From contig NZ_STGT01000003.1 of the NCBI RefSeq assembly GCF_004912145.1, positions 248,001 to 312,000 on the forward strand: a stretch of 64,000 nt of DNA, in the 5' to 3' direction. The position numbers and the translations under genes were made by a program. Within the stretch, counting starts at the first letter, position 1. Every line of letters begins with the position of its first letter. Under the pieces are notes generated by a model, which saw only the letters and a program-made list of their open reading frames with translations, was not told where the DNA came from and ran no database searches. Below are positions 1-9,599 of the stretch, piece after piece. This DNA is from Peteryoungia rhizophila. Its GTDB lineage: Bacteria; Pseudomonadota; Alphaproteobacteria; Rhizobiales; Rhizobiaceae.

Positions 1-216
1 GTGATAATCATGTAAAACTCCCATTGAATCCAAGTGGAGGAGCCACACGGCCCCCTCGTCAGGTGGCCGGAATATAGTGAGAGACCCCATGAATGCAACA
101 GAAACAGCACCGCAGCGTACCATTTTCCAGCCCCCCACCCTTTCTGCCCGCAATTCTGCGTGATACCGCCCGGCAACAGGCTCGAACAGCCGCAGCAGAC
201 GACGAGGAGGATGACG

Positions 217-1089
217 ATGGCCGATCAGACCGTGGCGGCACTTCTGGCCGAAGTGAAGCGTCTCGCCGACGCCGTGGAGCGGCTTGCGGGACCTGCGCCC
301 GCCGTCAACGACTGGCATGCGGCGGATTGTTTCGTCTGGGCTCCGCACCGGCTGCATCTTCAGCCGGTCAAGCGTCCCAACCGCGTCGAACTCGGCCTCA
401 TCCGCGGCGTCGATCATGTGCGGGACATCCTGCATGAAAACACGCTGCGTTTCGCCGAGGGATTTCCGGCCAACAACGTGCTGCTCTGGGGTGCGCGCGG
501 CATGGGCAAGTCCTCGCTGGTCAAGGCCGTCCATGCGGACATCGTCAAAACGAATGGCATCTCGCTGAAACTGGTCGAGGTTCACAGGGAAGACATCTCC
601 ACCCTCCCTGCCCTGCTCGACATCATCAAGGACGCCCCGCATCGGATCGTCGTCTTCTGCGACGATCTCTCCTTCGACCATGACGACACGGCCTACAAGT
701 CGCTGAAGGCGGCGCTCGATGGCGGCGTCGAGGGACGACCGGACAATGTGCTCTTCTACGCGACCTCGAACCGCCGCCACCTCCTGCCCCGTCACATGAT
801 GGAGAACGAGCAGTCGACGGCCATCAACCCATCCGAGGCGGTGGAGGAGAAGGTCTCGCTCTCGGATCGCTTCGGCCTGTGGCTCGGCTTCCACAAATGC
901 AGCCAGGACGAATACCTGACGATGATCGATGGCTATGCAGCACATTTCGAACTGCCGCTGCCGCGCGCGCAACTGCATCACGAGGCACTGGAGTGGGCCA
1001 CCACCCGCGGCGGGCGCTCCGGCCGCGTCGCCTGGCAATATATCCAGGACCTCGCAGGTCGACTGCGGATCTCTACCGACCGGCATTGA
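217..1089 (+). CDS. DUF815-family AAA+ ATPase
   Basis: Predicted cytoplasmic P-loop ATPase of 290 residues. A Walker A motif (GARGMGKSS) lies near residues 92-100 and a Walker B (VVFCDD) near 145-150, as in the DUF815 family, whose cellular role is not established. The open frame continues upstream to position 34, but that part has low complexity. AGGAGG at 205-210 lies 6 nt before the ATG at 217, which decides the start; the ATG at 211 abuts the ribosome site too closely. The gene faces the LytM lipoprotein gene convergently across a strong terminator. Family assignment is firm; function is unknown. Confidence 0.88.
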   Translation: MADQTVAALLAEVKRLADAVERLAGPAPAVNDWHAADCFVWAPHRLHLQPVKRPNRVELGLIRGVDHVRDILHENTLRFAEGFPANNVLLWGARGMGKSSLVKAVHADIVKTNGISLKLVEVHREDISTLPALLDIIKDAPHRIVVFCDDLSFDHDDTAYKSLKAALDGGVEGRPDNVLFYATSNRRHLLPRHMMENEQSTAINPSEAVEEKVSLSDRFGLWLGFHKCSQDEYLTMIDGYAAHFELPLPRAQLHHEALEWATTRGGRSGRVAWQYIQDLAGRLRISTDRH

Positions 1090-1115
1090 GCCGACACTTG
1101 ACACTGCACACGCAA

Positions 1116-1147
1116 AAAAGGCCCGGAGCGCGAGCTCCGGGCCTTTT
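1116..1147. terminator. Bidirectional intrinsic terminator
   Basis: A perfect 14-bp stem, AAAAGGCCCGGAGC pairing with its complement, closes a 4-nt loop at 1130-1133. It carries an A-run on the left and a T-run on the right, so it can end transcription of the DUF815 gene and of the convergent lipoprotein gene. Confidence 0.9.
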
Positions 1148-1169
1148 CAGTATCCTGGTACGCAAAACA

Positions 1170-2717
1170 CTATTCCAGGAAAGTGATCGGGTTGACCGGG
1201 GCTGCATCCTTGCGGACTTCGAAATGCAGCATCGGACGCTTGACGTTGCCGGTCATGCCTGACGTCGCGATCGTCTGGCCGCGCTGGACCTTCTGGCCAC
1301 GCTGGACCGAGAGCGTATCGGCATGGCCGTAGACGGTGACCTTGCCGTCGTCGTGGCGAACGAGAACCGTATTGCCGAGTTCCTTCAGGCCGTTGCCCGC
1401 ATAGATGACCACACCGTTTTCGGCAGCCTTGACCGGCGTGCCCTGCGGCACGGAAATCGCGATGCCGTCGCTGCGCTTGCCGTCGATATTGGAGCCGAAA
1501 TTGGCGATCACGGCACCGCGGGCCGGCCAGCGATACTTGCCGATGCCCGTCATCTCGGGGGCTGCGGTTTCAGACTTGACGGCGGCGACCTCGGTGACCG
1601 ACTTGTTGGCGGCCGGCGCCGTATAGCCGGCGGGCTGGCCATTGGCCGGAACCGACGCGGTCTTGACCGGGTCGGCAGTCGGAGCCGCAGCCACCTGAGC
1701 GACTGGCGCCGGGTTCGCACCCCTTGCCGGGACCACCAGGGCCTGGCCGATGCGGATATTGCCCGTCGTCAGGCCATTTGCCTTCTTGAGGTCATCGACC
1801 GAGACGCCGTTCGCCTTGGCGATACGCACAAGCGAATCGCCGGGCTTGACGATGTAGGAACCTGCACCTTCACCTGCCGTGGCCTTGCCGGTTGCGGCCG
1901 AGGCCGAGACCTGCTGCTTTTCGCGAGAGTTCGGAGCATTCGGCAGGACTGCGACGTTCTGCTGCTGGTCGCCCGGCAGGACCGGCTTGCGGCCATCGGT
2001 CGGCAAACCGGACGCGTCGGCTGCAGCGCGGGCGGCATTCGGACCACCAAAGGTCGGGATGATGACGAGTTGACCCGGGGCCGCGTCGGTCGGCTGGGTC
2101 AGACCATTGGCCTTGAGCAGTTCGTTTTGCGGCACGCCGTAACGATCTGCGAGCGTCGCAATGGTTTCGCCGGGGCGCAGCGTCACGCGGGCAGCGCCCG
2201 CCGTCGACCATCCACCCTGCTTCGGCGTGGTGCCGGTGCTGCGCGGCTCCGCCAATACCTGGCCAGGATTTGCCATCGCCACCTGACCGCCCTGCTGGGG
2301 TGCGGAAGGGAAAGGCTGCGAAAGTGCTGCTGCACGCTCGGAATTGTTGTTGGGTACCGGCGCCTGGGCCATGCCCGAGGGTGCGGCGAGTTCGGATCGC
2401 TGGACGGATGCAGGGGTGCTGGCGGCACGGGCCGATACCGGCTGCTCATAAGCGGGGCTCGCCGGCATTGGCTGGGCCATGGCCTGGTTCTGACCATACA
2501 TGCCACCACCATTGCCGATGCTTTCGGCGGGAACGGGCGGCTGACCGCGCATGGCGGACTGACGAGGGATGGACGCTGTCGTCAGACTGTCCGTGGAGAA
2601 GACCGAGCTGAAACGCGAGGCATCCGAACTGCAACCGGCTGCAGTACCGGCCAGGAGGAGCGCACCGCACAAACGAGCGAATGGCAACCCAGCTTTCGGC
2701 GATACATTTTTACGCAT
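1170..2717 (-). CDS. dipM: LysM/LytM lipoprotein, DipM/NlpD-like, degenerate M23 domain
   Basis: Probable envelope lipoprotein that controls septal peptidoglycan amidases. Starting at the ATG at 2717 (515 aa), it has a signal peptide ending in a lipobox-like AAGC (Cys about 29), a Pro/Ala-rich linker, LysM repeats near 177-221 and 287-330, and a C-terminal M23/LytM domain from about 402. The usual HxxxD zinc motif is replaced (KRSDGIAIS), and the first His of the HxH motif is Met (PMLHFEVR). Peptidase activity is therefore unlikely, as in DipM, EnvC and NlpD activators. The position beside pcm and surE matches nlpD context in other proteobacteria. An upstream in-frame ATG at 2756 is possible but has no lipobox advantage. 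The name dipM is by analogy. Confidence 0.82.
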   Translation of the reverse strand: MRKNVSPKAGLPFARLCGALLLAGTAAGCSSDASRFSSVFSTDSLTTASIPRQSAMRGQPPVPAESIGNGGGMYGQNQAMAQPMPASPAYEQPVSARAASTPASVQRSELAAPSGMAQAPVPNNNSERAAALSQPFPSAPQQGGQVAMANPGQVLAEPRSTGTTPKQGGWSTAGAARVTLRPGETIATLADRYGVPQNELLKANGLTQPTDAAPGQLVIIPTFGGPNAARAAADASGLPTDGRKPVLPGDQQQNVAVLPNAPNSREKQQVSASAATGKATAGEGAGSYIVKPGDSLVRIAKANGVSVDDLKKANGLTTGNIRIGQALVVPARGANPAPVAQVAAAPTADPVKTASVPANGQPAGYTAPAANKSVTEVAAVKSETAAPEMTGIGKYRWPARGAVIANFGSNIDGKRSDGIAISVPQGTPVKAAENGVVIYAGNGLKELGNTVLVRHDDGKVTVYGHADTLSVQRGQKVQRGQTIATSGMTGNVKRPMLHFEVRKDAAPVNPITFLE

Positions 2718-2771
2718 GACTCGACCCACATATGACGCAACTTGATATGGGTTCATTAAAGCGCGTTAGTA

Positions 2772-2787
2772 TTACCGGTCAGTTAAC
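2772..2787. promoter_or_regulatory. Candidate CtrA-type site
   Basis: TTAC, seven bases, then TTAAC differs at one position from the alphaproteobacterial CtrA consensus TTAA-N7-TTAAC. It lies 55-70 bp upstream of the LytM lipoprotein start. It is a single motif match, so the call is weak. Confidence 0.25.
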
Positions 2788-2896
2788 CCCGTGGATTCAT
2801 TGTGAACGAATTCGCCCAAGCGCATATAATTGATGCATCGGAGACGCGTGTACGCAGGCCCTGCAGCGGTTCGACACCGACGCGAAAGATCGAAGC

Positions 2897-3550
2897 TCAG
2901 AGGTGCTGGGCGATCTTCGGCTGCAGCGGCAGGAACGGGACCTCGAAGAGATCTTCCCGTTCGAAACGGCTGCCTGTCTTGGTCAGGCGCACCATGATGC
3001 ACCGCTCCTCGTCCACCATCAGAGGCACGAGCAGCATGCCACCGGAAACCAGTTGTTCGGCGTAGAAGCGCGGCATCACCGGATAGGCTGCGGTCGACAC
3101 GATCCGGTCGAAGGTCCCCTCGCCGGCCAAGCCGTTCGACCCGTCCACCTGACGCAGGATGACATTGCGGATCGCAAGCTGCTCGAGCCGGCGCTGTGCC
3201 GCCGCGAGCAGCGTCTTGTAGCGCTCGATCGAGACGACCCGTTCGGCGAGCCGGCCGATAACGGCCGTGAGAAAGCCACTTCCCGTGCCGATCTCGAGGA
3301 CGCGGTGCCCGGGCTTCACCTGGAGATGCGACAGCAGCCGAACCGACAGATCCGCCCCTTCCATGAACTGCCCGCATTCGATGGGGATAGAGCGGGTCGA
3401 ATAAGCGCTCTGGGCGAACTCCGGAGGAACGAAGGTCGAGCGCGGCGTCTGTTCGACGGCCGTCAACAGGTCGAGATCGGTGATGCCTTCGGCACGTAGC
3501 CGCAGGACGAGGGCCGCGAAGCCTTCACGCTCGACAAGTGCCGACCTCAA
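2897..3550 (-). CDS. pcm: Protein-L-isoaspartate O-methyltransferase
   Basis: SAM-dependent methyltransferase (217 aa) that would methylate isoaspartyl residues in damaged proteins. Motif I is clear ([10 protein letters not shown], about residues 84-93), and a later [11 protein letters not shown] stretch matches the family. The start is a TTG whose last two bases overlap the surE stop (TTGA), with GGGAGG six bases upstream, so translation is probably coupled to surE. The segment equivalent to the substrate-binding S-[QA]-P motif of E. coli Pcm reads [10 protein letters not shown] here, so substrate range may differ. surE-pcm pairing is widely conserved. Confidence 0.88.
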   Translation of the reverse strand: MRSALVEREGFAALVLRLRAEGITDLDLLTAVEQTPRSTFVPPEFAQSAYSTRSIPIECGQFMEGADLSVRLLSHLQVKPGHRVLEIGTGSGFLTAVIGRLAERVVSIERYKTLLAAAQRRLEQLAIRNVILRQVDGSNGLAGEGTFDRIVSTAAYPVMPRFYAEQLVSGGMLLVPLMVDEERCIMVRLTKTGSRFEREDLFEVPFLPLQPKIAQHL

Positions 3551-4317
3551 GCCGTGCCTCCCTCGACGAGGGCTGCGGCGACAATGTCCTGGACCGTGTA
3601 ATCCGTCATGTCGAGTTTCAGCGGCGTGACCGAAATCCTGTGCTCACGCAGCGCATTGATATCCGTGCCGGCGCGGAAATTGCCCTTGCGGTCGCCAAAC
3701 CGGAGCCAGAAATAGGGAAGCCCACGGCCATCCTGACGCTCCTCGACCGAGAGGCCGAAATCGAGCTTGCCCTGCGAGGTGACGTCGATGCCCTGCACGT
3801 CCGCCGGTTCGCAGTTCGGGAAATTGAGGTTGAGGAAGGTGCCGGGTGGGAGATCCACCGAGGACAGCTTCTTCAGGAGATCCGGTGCCAGCGCCTCGGC
3901 GACATGCCACGGGATCGGTGCACCGGCTTCGTAGCTATAGGCCTGGCTCAGCGCGAAGGAGCGGATGCCGTGCACCGTTCCCTCGATCGCGCCCGCAACC
4001 GTTCCCGAATAAGTGACATCATCAGCGAGGTTCGCACCGGCATTGACCCCTGAGAGAACCAGATCCGGCTTGCGGTCGAGCACCTTGCGGATCGCCATGA
4101 TGACGCAATCCGTCGGCGTGCCGCGCAGGGCGAACTTCTGCTCTCCGAGTTCCCGCAGACGCAGGGGCTCCGACAGGGTCAGCGAATGGGCAAGGCCGCT
4201 CTGGTCGGTCTCGGGCGCCACGATCCAGACATCGTCGGAGAGGCTACGGGCGATGCGCTCCAGGGCGCCGAGCCCCGGAGCGTGGATACCGTCATCATTC
4301 GTCAGCAGGATACGCAT
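3547..4317 (-). CDS. surE: 5'/3'-nucleotidase SurE
   Basis: Metal-dependent nucleotidase/phosphatase for nucleoside monophosphates, 256 aa. The N-terminal TNDDG acidic metal-binding motif, an SGVNAG segment and a TYSGTVAGA segment are all present at the usual spacing. The ATG at 4317 is preferred over the GTG at 4323 because GGAG sits five bases before it. It lies 22 bases after serS and overlaps pcm at its end, so serS-surE-pcm is almost certainly one transcript. Confidence 0.95.
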   Translation of the reverse strand: MRILLTNDDGIHAPGLGALERIARSLSDDVWIVAPETDQSGLAHSLTLSEPLRLRELGEQKFALRGTPTDCVIMAIRKVLDRKPDLVLSGVNAGANLADDVTYSGTVAGAIEGTVHGIRSFALSQAYSYEAGAPIPWHVAEALAPDLLKKLSSVDLPPGTFLNLNFPNCEPADVQGIDVTSQGKLDFGLSVEERQDGRGLPYFWLRFGDRKGNFRAGTDINALREHRISVTPLKLDMTDYTVQDIVAAALVEGGTA

Positions 4318-4339
4318 GGTCACTCCGGTCGCGGCGTGA

Positions 4340-5623
4340 TCAGGCCGCCTTCTCGATTTTCTTGATGCCGCCCATATAGGGCAGGAGCACGTCCGGCACG
4401 GTGATCGAACCGTCCTCGTTCAGGTAGTTTTCCATGACCGCGATCAGGCAGCGGCCGACGGCCGTTCCCGAACCGTTCAGCGTGTGCACGAAAGTCGTGC
4501 CCTTGCCGTCCTTGTTGCGGTAGCGGGCGTTCATACGACGGCCCTGGAAATCGCCGCAGACGGAGCAGGAGGAGATTTCTCGGTAGGTGTTCTGCCCGGG
4601 TAGCCAGACTTCCAGGTCATAGGTCTTGCGGGCGCTGAAGCCCATGTCGCCGGTGCAGAGCGTCATGGTGCGGAAATGCAGGCCGAGGCGCTTCAGCACT
4701 TCTTCGGCACAGGCCGTCATGCGCTCGTGCTCGGCCATCGAGCTTTCGGCGTCGGTGATCGAAACCAGTTCGCATTTCCAGAACTGGTGCTGGCGCAGCA
4801 TGCCACGGGTGTCGCGGCCGGCCGAACCGGCTTCCGAGCGGAAGGACGGAGTGAGCGCCGTGAAACGCAGCGGCAGCTTTTCCTGGTCGAGGATTTCGCC
4901 AGCGACGAGGTTGGTCAGGGTCACCTCGGCGGTCGGGATCAGCCAGCGGCCGTCGGTCGTCTTGAACAGGTCCTCGGCGAACTTCGGCAGCTGTCCGGTG
5001 CCATACATGGCGTCGTCGCGCACCATCAGCGGCGAAGACACTTCAGTATAGCCGTGCTCGCTCGTGTGCAGGTCGAGCATGAACTGACCAAGCGCGCGCT
5101 CGAGTCGGGCCAATTGGCTCGTCAACACGGTGAAACGTGCGCCGGAGAGCTTGGCCGCGCGCTCGAAATCCATGTAGCCGAGGTTTTCGCCGATTTCGTA
5201 GTGCTCGAACGGCTTGTGGTTCCAGGTCGGCTTCTCGCCGACGACCCGGGCAACCACATTGTCGTGCTCGTCCTTGCCCACCGGCACGTCGTCATGCGGA
5301 ATGTTGGGTATGCGCGACAGGGCGTCGTTGAGCTCTGATGTGAGCTGGCGCTCTTCCTCTTCGGCAGCCGGCAGCGTGTCCTTCAGCGAAGCCACTTCCG
5401 CCTTCAGCTTTTCGGCGAGCTCCATGTTTTTCTGCGCCATGGCGGCGCCGATGTCCTTGGAGGCGCTGTTGCGGCGCGACTGCATGTCCTGCATCGCCTG
5501 AGCCACCGCACGCCGCTTCTGGTCGAGCGCGATCAGCGAGGCGGACAGCGGCTCGGCACCGCGCTTGGCGAGTGCGGCATCGAAGGCCTCGGGGTTTTCA
5601 CGGATCCACTTGATATCGAGCAT
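4340..5623 (-). CDS. serS: Seryl-tRNA synthetase
   Basis: Class II aminoacyl-tRNA synthetase that charges tRNA-Ser, 427 aa. It has the N-terminal long-arm coiled coil (about residues 25-105), then the class II catalytic core ending in the motif 3 region ([16 protein letters not shown], seen here as [12 protein letters not shown]). The ATG at 5623 ([12 protein letters not shown]) is the family-typical start; the frame is open a further 21 codons upstream without family similarity. It lies between tatC and surE in a leftward operon. Confidence 0.96.
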   Translation of the reverse strand: MLDIKWIRENPEAFDAALAKRGAEPLSASLIALDQKRRAVAQAMQDMQSRRNSASKDIGAAMAQKNMELAEKLKAEVASLKDTLPAAEEEERQLTSELNDALSRIPNIPHDDVPVGKDEHDNVVARVVGEKPTWNHKPFEHYEIGENLGYMDFERAAKLSGARFTVLTSQLARLERALGQFMLDLHTSEHGYTEVSSPLMVRDDAMYGTGQLPKFAEDLFKTTDGRWLIPTAEVTLTNLVAGEILDQEKLPLRFTALTPSFRSEAGSAGRDTRGMLRQHQFWKCELVSITDAESSMAEHERMTACAEEVLKRLGLHFRTMTLCTGDMGFSARKTYDLEVWLPGQNTYREISSCSVCGDFQGRRMNARYRNKDGKGTTFVHTLNGSGTAVGRCLIAVMENYLNEDGSITVPDVLLPYMGGIKKIEKAA

Positions 5624-5728
5624 CGTCGTTCCAGGTCTTGTGCTTCGACCGGGAGCGGAGTGGCCGGCGGCCATGTCCGGCCCCATGTCTTGATGGGTTG
5701 TGGCGCGGCGAGATGGCTTGCCGCCGTC

Positions 5729-6550
5729 TCAGGTCTCGTCAGCCGCCGAAGCCTCGGCGAGCGCTGCCTCGTCTGCCGACTTGGCACGGCTCTTCTCGAC
5801 GAGTCGCGCCGCGTAGATAGCCACCTCGTAGAGAAGGATCGTCGGCAGTGCAAGACCGATCTGGGAGAGCGGATCCGGCGGTGTCAGGACTGCGGCGACG
5901 ACGAAGGCAACGACGATGAAATACTTGCGCTTGTCCGCCAGCCACTGGCTGTCCAGGATGCCGACGCGTGCCAGAAGCGTGGTGATGACGGGCAGCTGGA
6001 ACACGAGGCCGAAAGAAAAGACCAGCGTCATGATCAGGCTGAGATATTCGGAAACCTTGGGCAAGAGCGAGATCGCCACCTCTCCTTCGCCCGGGCTCTG
6101 CTGCATGGCGAGGAAGAACCACATCACCATGGGCGTGAAGAAGAAATAGACGAGTGACGCGCCGAGCAGGAAGAGCAACGGCGAGGCCACGAGGAAAGGC
6201 AGAAAGGCGGCGCGCTCGTTCTTGTAGAGACCGGGCGCCACGAACTTGTAGATCTGCGAGGCGATCACCGGGAAGGCGATGACCATGGCGCCGAAGGCGG
6301 CGACCTTCACCTGGGTGAAAAAGAACTCCTGGGGCGCCGTATAGATGAGCTCCGCCTTGCTCAAATCCATCCCCGCCCAGGACACGGCCCATTTATAGGG
6401 CACGACCAGCATGTTGAAGAGCGGCTTGGCGAAGTAGAAGCAGACGATGAAGGCAAGGAAGAATGCGCCCAGCGCCCAGATGAGGCGCGACCGCAGTTCG
6501 ATGAGATGCTCGATCAGCGGCTGGGGCTTGTCGTCAGTTTCGCCGCTCAT
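5729..6550 (-). CDS. tatC: Sec-independent translocase subunit TatC
   Basis: Polytopic inner-membrane receptor of the twin-arginine translocase, 273 aa. It begins with the typical cytoplasmic IEHLIELRSRL segment and contains six predicted membrane helices and the APQEFFFTQVK and KVSEYLSL regions of the family. Its start overlaps the tatB stop by four bases (ATGA). The tail is Ala/Glu-rich and cytoplasmic. A clear twin-arginine substrate (the CpdB phosphoesterase) is encoded at 41.7 kb. Confidence 0.97.
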   Translation of the reverse strand: MSGETDDKPQPLIEHLIELRSRLIWALGAFFLAFIVCFYFAKPLFNMLVVPYKWAVSWAGMDLSKAELIYTAPQEFFFTQVKVAAFGAMVIAFPVIASQIYKFVAPGLYKNERAAFLPFLVASPLLFLLGASLVYFFFTPMVMWFFLAMQQSPGEGEVAISLLPKVSEYLSLIMTLVFSFGLVFQLPVITTLLARVGILDSQWLADKRKYFIVVAFVVAAVLTPPDPLSQIGLALPTILLYEVAIYAARLVEKSRAKSADEAALAEASAADET

Positions 6551-7287
6551 GCGCGGTCCTCACTCTTGGGCTTGCGTGCCTTGGGTGCCGGCTTGGCAGT
6601 GGCCTTATCAGCCGGGGCTAGCTTCGTGGCCGTCGACTTGCCAGCAGCAGCCCTGGGCTTCGTCGCCGCAGGTTTCGCGGTGACCGGGGCAACAGCGGCT
6701 ACAGGTGCTGCTTTCGCAGATTTAGGGGCAGCCTTTGTCGGAGCAACGGCCTTCGCGGCGGGCTTGCGGCTGGGTGCCTTCTTGACGGCGACCGGAGCCG
6801 GCGCTGCTGGTGCCGAGGTCGCCGGGCTCGTGACTGGGGCTGCCGCCGCGGGAGCTGCAGGTTGCGCGGCGGAGACTACGGGCGGCTTCAGCGCGTCCGG
6901 AACCTCGCCGAGGCCGAGCGGCACGTCCGGCAATATGGAATTCTCTTCATAACCGTCGTCCTGCGGCGCAGGCTTGCTCTGGGGGCGCGTGGAGCGCTCC
7001 AGATCCGACTTGATCTCCTGGCCCATCTGACGCAGCGGGTTCAGGGTCTCGCGGATCGAATTGGTCGGATTGAGTGAACGGATATCGTTGACCGTGCTCT
7101 TCAGGTCATCGAGTTCGGCTTCACGCAGCGCCTCGTCGAACTGGGAGCGAAATTCGCCGGCGGTCTGCCGCAGACGCTTGGTCATCTTGCCGAATGCCCG
7201 GATCATTGGCGGCAGGTCCTTGGGACCCACGACCACGATCAGGATCACGGCGACCACCAACAGCTCGGTCCAGCCTATATCCAGCAT
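6547..7287 (-). CDS. tatB: Sec-independent translocase subunit TatB
   Basis: Single-pass Tat component of 246 aa. One N-terminal membrane helix (LLVVAVILIVVVGPKDLP) precedes an amphipathic helix, as expected for TatB. The C-terminal half (from about residue 110) is a low-complexity Ala/Pro/Lys tail, longer than the 171-residue E. coli protein; such tails are common in rhizobia. AGGAG lies nine bases before the ATG. The gene is between tatA and tatC. Confidence 0.96.
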   Translation of the reverse strand: MLDIGWTELLVVAVILIVVVGPKDLPPMIRAFGKMTKRLRQTAGEFRSQFDEALREAELDDLKSTVNDIRSLNPTNSIRETLNPLRQMGQEIKSDLERSTRPQSKPAPQDDGYEENSILPDVPLGLGEVPDALKPPVVSAAQPAAPAAAAPVTSPATSAPAAPAPVAVKKAPSRKPAAKAVAPTKAAPKSAKAAPVAAVAPVTAKPAATKPRAAAGKSTATKLAPADKATAKPAPKARKPKSEDRA

Positions 7288-7400
7288 GCAAACGGGCTCC
7301 TGATGCCACCCAGGGCGCCTCGAAACGGGCGCCGGTCTTCCACTACTTCAACGAAGAACGGGCAGCCCGAAGAGCCGCCCGTCCAATCGGCGGATGCCGA

Positions 7401-7628
7401 TCACTTCACCTCGTCGGCCTTGTGATCGACCGTCTTCGTCACAGTCGGCTGGGCCGGGGTGTTCGAGGCGGTCTGCTTCTCGCTCTCGTCCTCTTCGCTG
7501 ATGCCCTTCTTGAAGCTTTTGATGCCCTTGGCGACGTCGCCCATCAGCTCCGGGATCTTGCCGCGGCCGAAGAGAAGCAGGACGATCGCCAGAACGATGA
7601 TCCAGTGCCAAATGCTAAACGAACCCAT
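7401..7628 (-). CDS. tatA: Sec-independent translocase subunit TatA
   Basis: Pore-forming Tat component, 75 aa: a short N-terminal membrane helix, the [12 protein letters not shown] hinge and an amphipathic helix with GIKSFKKG, followed by an acidic tail. The ATG at 7628 (MGSFSIWHW) is chosen because AAGGAG is eight bases upstream; the GTG at 7637 sits directly on the ribosome site. It starts 12 bases after the orphan ABC ATPase gene and leads tatABC. Confidence 0.96.
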   Translation of the reverse strand: MGSFSIWHWIIVLAIVLLLFGRGKIPELMGDVAKGIKSFKKGISEEDESEKQTASNTPAQPTVTKTVDHKADEVK

Positions 7629-7640
7629 GCCTGCCACTCC

Positions 7641-8843
7641 TTAGATTTTCGTTTCCCCGATGTAGGGGCTTTCCGGTGTCTTTTCAAACACCAAAATGTC
7701 TTTGGGCTCAACCGCAATCGTGACATCACGCACACCCGCTGACAGGATATCGGCCCGGATGCGGGCGCGGACGGGTCGCTCCGTGCCGGGCACTGCGAGA
7801 TCGAGCAGTTCGACGACGCCGAGAAAACGTCGTGCAATGATGCGGGCCGGAATGCTGCCGCCGCTGTCGCGCACGGCAAGATCAGACAGGCGAACCGCAA
7901 TTTCGACCTCGGTGCCTTCAGCGATATGGCCGGCTTCGGCCGCGCCAAGCGGCGTTTCCACCCGTCCACCACGCACGCGGCCGGCGAACTCGTTGATTTC
8001 AGAAAAGAATGCGGCCGCGAAGATGTCGTTCGGTCGGCGATAGAGATCGTCCGAAGTGCCAACCTGGACGAGACGGCCATTCCTCAGGAGCGCAATGCGG
8101 TCGGCCATGCGCATCGCCTCTTCAGCATCATGGGTGACGACGACCGCGGTCGCGCGGGTCTCACGAAGAATTGCAAGCGTGTCGGCCCGCACAGTGTCTT
8201 TCAGCCGCGAATCGAGACCGGAGAAGGGCTCATCCATCAGGAGAACGCTGGGACGGGGTGCCAGCGCTCTCGCCAGCGCCACACGCTGCTGCTCGCCGCC
8301 CGACAGGGCATGCGGGAACTTTTCGGCATAGTGGGCGAGACCGACGCGCTCGAGTGCCACCATCGCCTCGGCCATAGCCTCCTTGCGCGGCAGTGCAGTC
8401 AGGCCGAAGCGCACATTGTCGAGCACGCACATATGGGGGAAGAGGGCAAAGTCCTGGAACATCAGCCCAATGCCACGCTTTTCCGGCGGCAGGAAGGTCC
8501 GGGGTCCGGCGACTTCGCGGTCATTGATCACAACCCGACCGGAGGTCTGCGCTTCGATGCCGGCGGCGATCCTGAGCAGCGTCGTCTTGCCGGATCCGGA
8601 CGGACCGAGTAGGCAAAGCACCTCGCCCGGCTCCGCCGTCAACGAAACACCGCGGATCGTATCCTTGCCGTGATAGCTGTGTTGAATGTCCTGAAAGGTC
8701 AGGCGCGCAGCAAAGGTCACGCCCGCCGTGCGCTGGCCGTCTCCATGCTGGGTCTTCGCTGGGTTCATTCTGCCGTCCGCGCGGTACATCCGGATCGTTG
8801 CGGCCGCAATGACTGCAGACGAGCCGGCGGAACCGGTCACCAT
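7641..8843 (-). CDS. Orphan ABC transporter ATP-binding protein, PotA/FbpC type
   Basis: ATPase of the importer class with a C-terminal TOBE-like region, about 400 aa. Walker A (GPSGSGKTT, 80-88), Q-loop (FQDFALFPHM), the LSGGEQQR signature and Walker B (VLLMDEPFSGLD) are all intact. The layout resembles PotA/FbpC proteins that serve polyamine or iron permeases, but no permease or binding protein is adjacent, so the substrate is unknown. It is wedged between scpB (14-nt gap) and tatA (12-nt gap). The start is uncertain: ATG at 8843, 8789 or 8768 are all in frame and none has a strong ribosome site. Confidence 0.85.
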   Translation of the reverse strand: MVTGSAGSSAVIAAATIRMYRADGRMNPAKTQHGDGQRTAGVTFAARLTFQDIQHSYHGKDTIRGVSLTAEPGEVLCLLGPSGSGKTTLLRIAAGIEAQTSGRVVINDREVAGPRTFLPPEKRGIGLMFQDFALFPHMCVLDNVRFGLTALPRKEAMAEAMVALERVGLAHYAEKFPHALSGGEQQRVALARALAPRPSVLLMDEPFSGLDSRLKDTVRADTLAILRETRATAVVVTHDAEEAMRMADRIALLRNGRLVQVGTSDDLYRRPNDIFAAAFFSEINEFAGRVRGGRVETPLGAAEAGHIAEGTEVEIAVRLSDLAVRDSGGSIPARIIARRFLGVVELLDLAVPGTERPVRARIRADILSAGVRDVTIAVEPKDILVFEKTPESPYIGETKI

Positions 8844-8857
8844 TGAAAAAGCTGACC

Positions 8858-9592
8858 CTATTCCTCTGCTTCACCGCCCGGAGTCAAGAGGCCGAGCTCT
8901 TCGAGATCCAGCTGGGTGATCGGATCTTCCTCTTCGCTGAGCTCGTCATGGCCCATGGGAAGGGGAATATTGAAGTTCGCCGGGATGCGGCCGGAGAGCA
9001 GCCCTGCCCCCTTCAACTCTTCGAGACCGGGAAGATCGCGCAGTTCCTCCAGGCCGAAATGGTCGAGGAAGTCACGGGTCGTGCCTAATGTCACCGGTCG
9101 TCCAGGCGAACGGCGGCGCCCGCGAAACCGCACCCAGCCTGCTTCCATCAACACGTCGAGCGTGCCTTTGGACGTCTGCACGCCTCTGATGTCCTCGATC
9201 TCGGCGCGCGTGACCGGCTGGTGATAGGCAATGATCGCCAGCACTTCGAGGGCGGCACGCGAGAGCTTCTTGACCTCGGCCTCGTCGTTGCGGATGGCGA
9301 AGGAGAGATCCGCGGCTGTACGGAACGCCCAATGGTCGTCGACCTGAACGAGGTTCACACCGCGGGCGGCATAATCCTCCTTCAACTGATGCAGGATCTC
9401 CGTGGCGACAATGCCACGCGGCAGACGCTCTTCGATAAAAGTGGTCGAGACCGGCTGGGCCGAGGCAAAGACGAGCGCTTCGGCGATGCGCAGCGCTTCA
9501 CGCCAGTCGAGTTCGGCACGCAGAGATGCGGCATGACCGCTCTCCTCCGCGTCCACACCGTCTTCCGGCTCGAGATCGTCGACATCGGCCAT
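8858..9592 (-). CDS. scpB: Segregation and condensation protein ScpB
   Basis: Winged-helix partner of ScpA in the SMC condensin complex, 244 aa. The central region (IIAYHQPVTRAEIEDIRG and the VTLGTTRDFLDHFGL segment) is diagnostic of ScpB. The ends are acidic and variable. It begins eight bases after the scpA stop and so is probably co-translated. Confidence 0.95.
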   Translation of the reverse strand: MADVDDLEPEDGVDAEESGHAASLRAELDWREALRIAEALVFASAQPVSTTFIEERLPRGIVATEILHQLKEDYAARGVNLVQVDDHWAFRTAADLSFAIRNDEAEVKKLSRAALEVLAIIAYHQPVTRAEIEDIRGVQTSKGTLDVLMEAGWVRFRGRRRSPGRPVTLGTTRDFLDHFGLEELRDLPGLEELKGAGLLSGRIPANFNIPLPMGHDELSEEEDPITQLDLEELGLLTPGGEAEE

Positions 9593-9599
9593 GTCAGCC

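Noticed and set aside
1323-2735. 470-residue rightward frame opposite the LytM gene
   Set aside because: Arg/Gly-rich shadow of a high-GC gene on the other strand, with no ribosome site or family.
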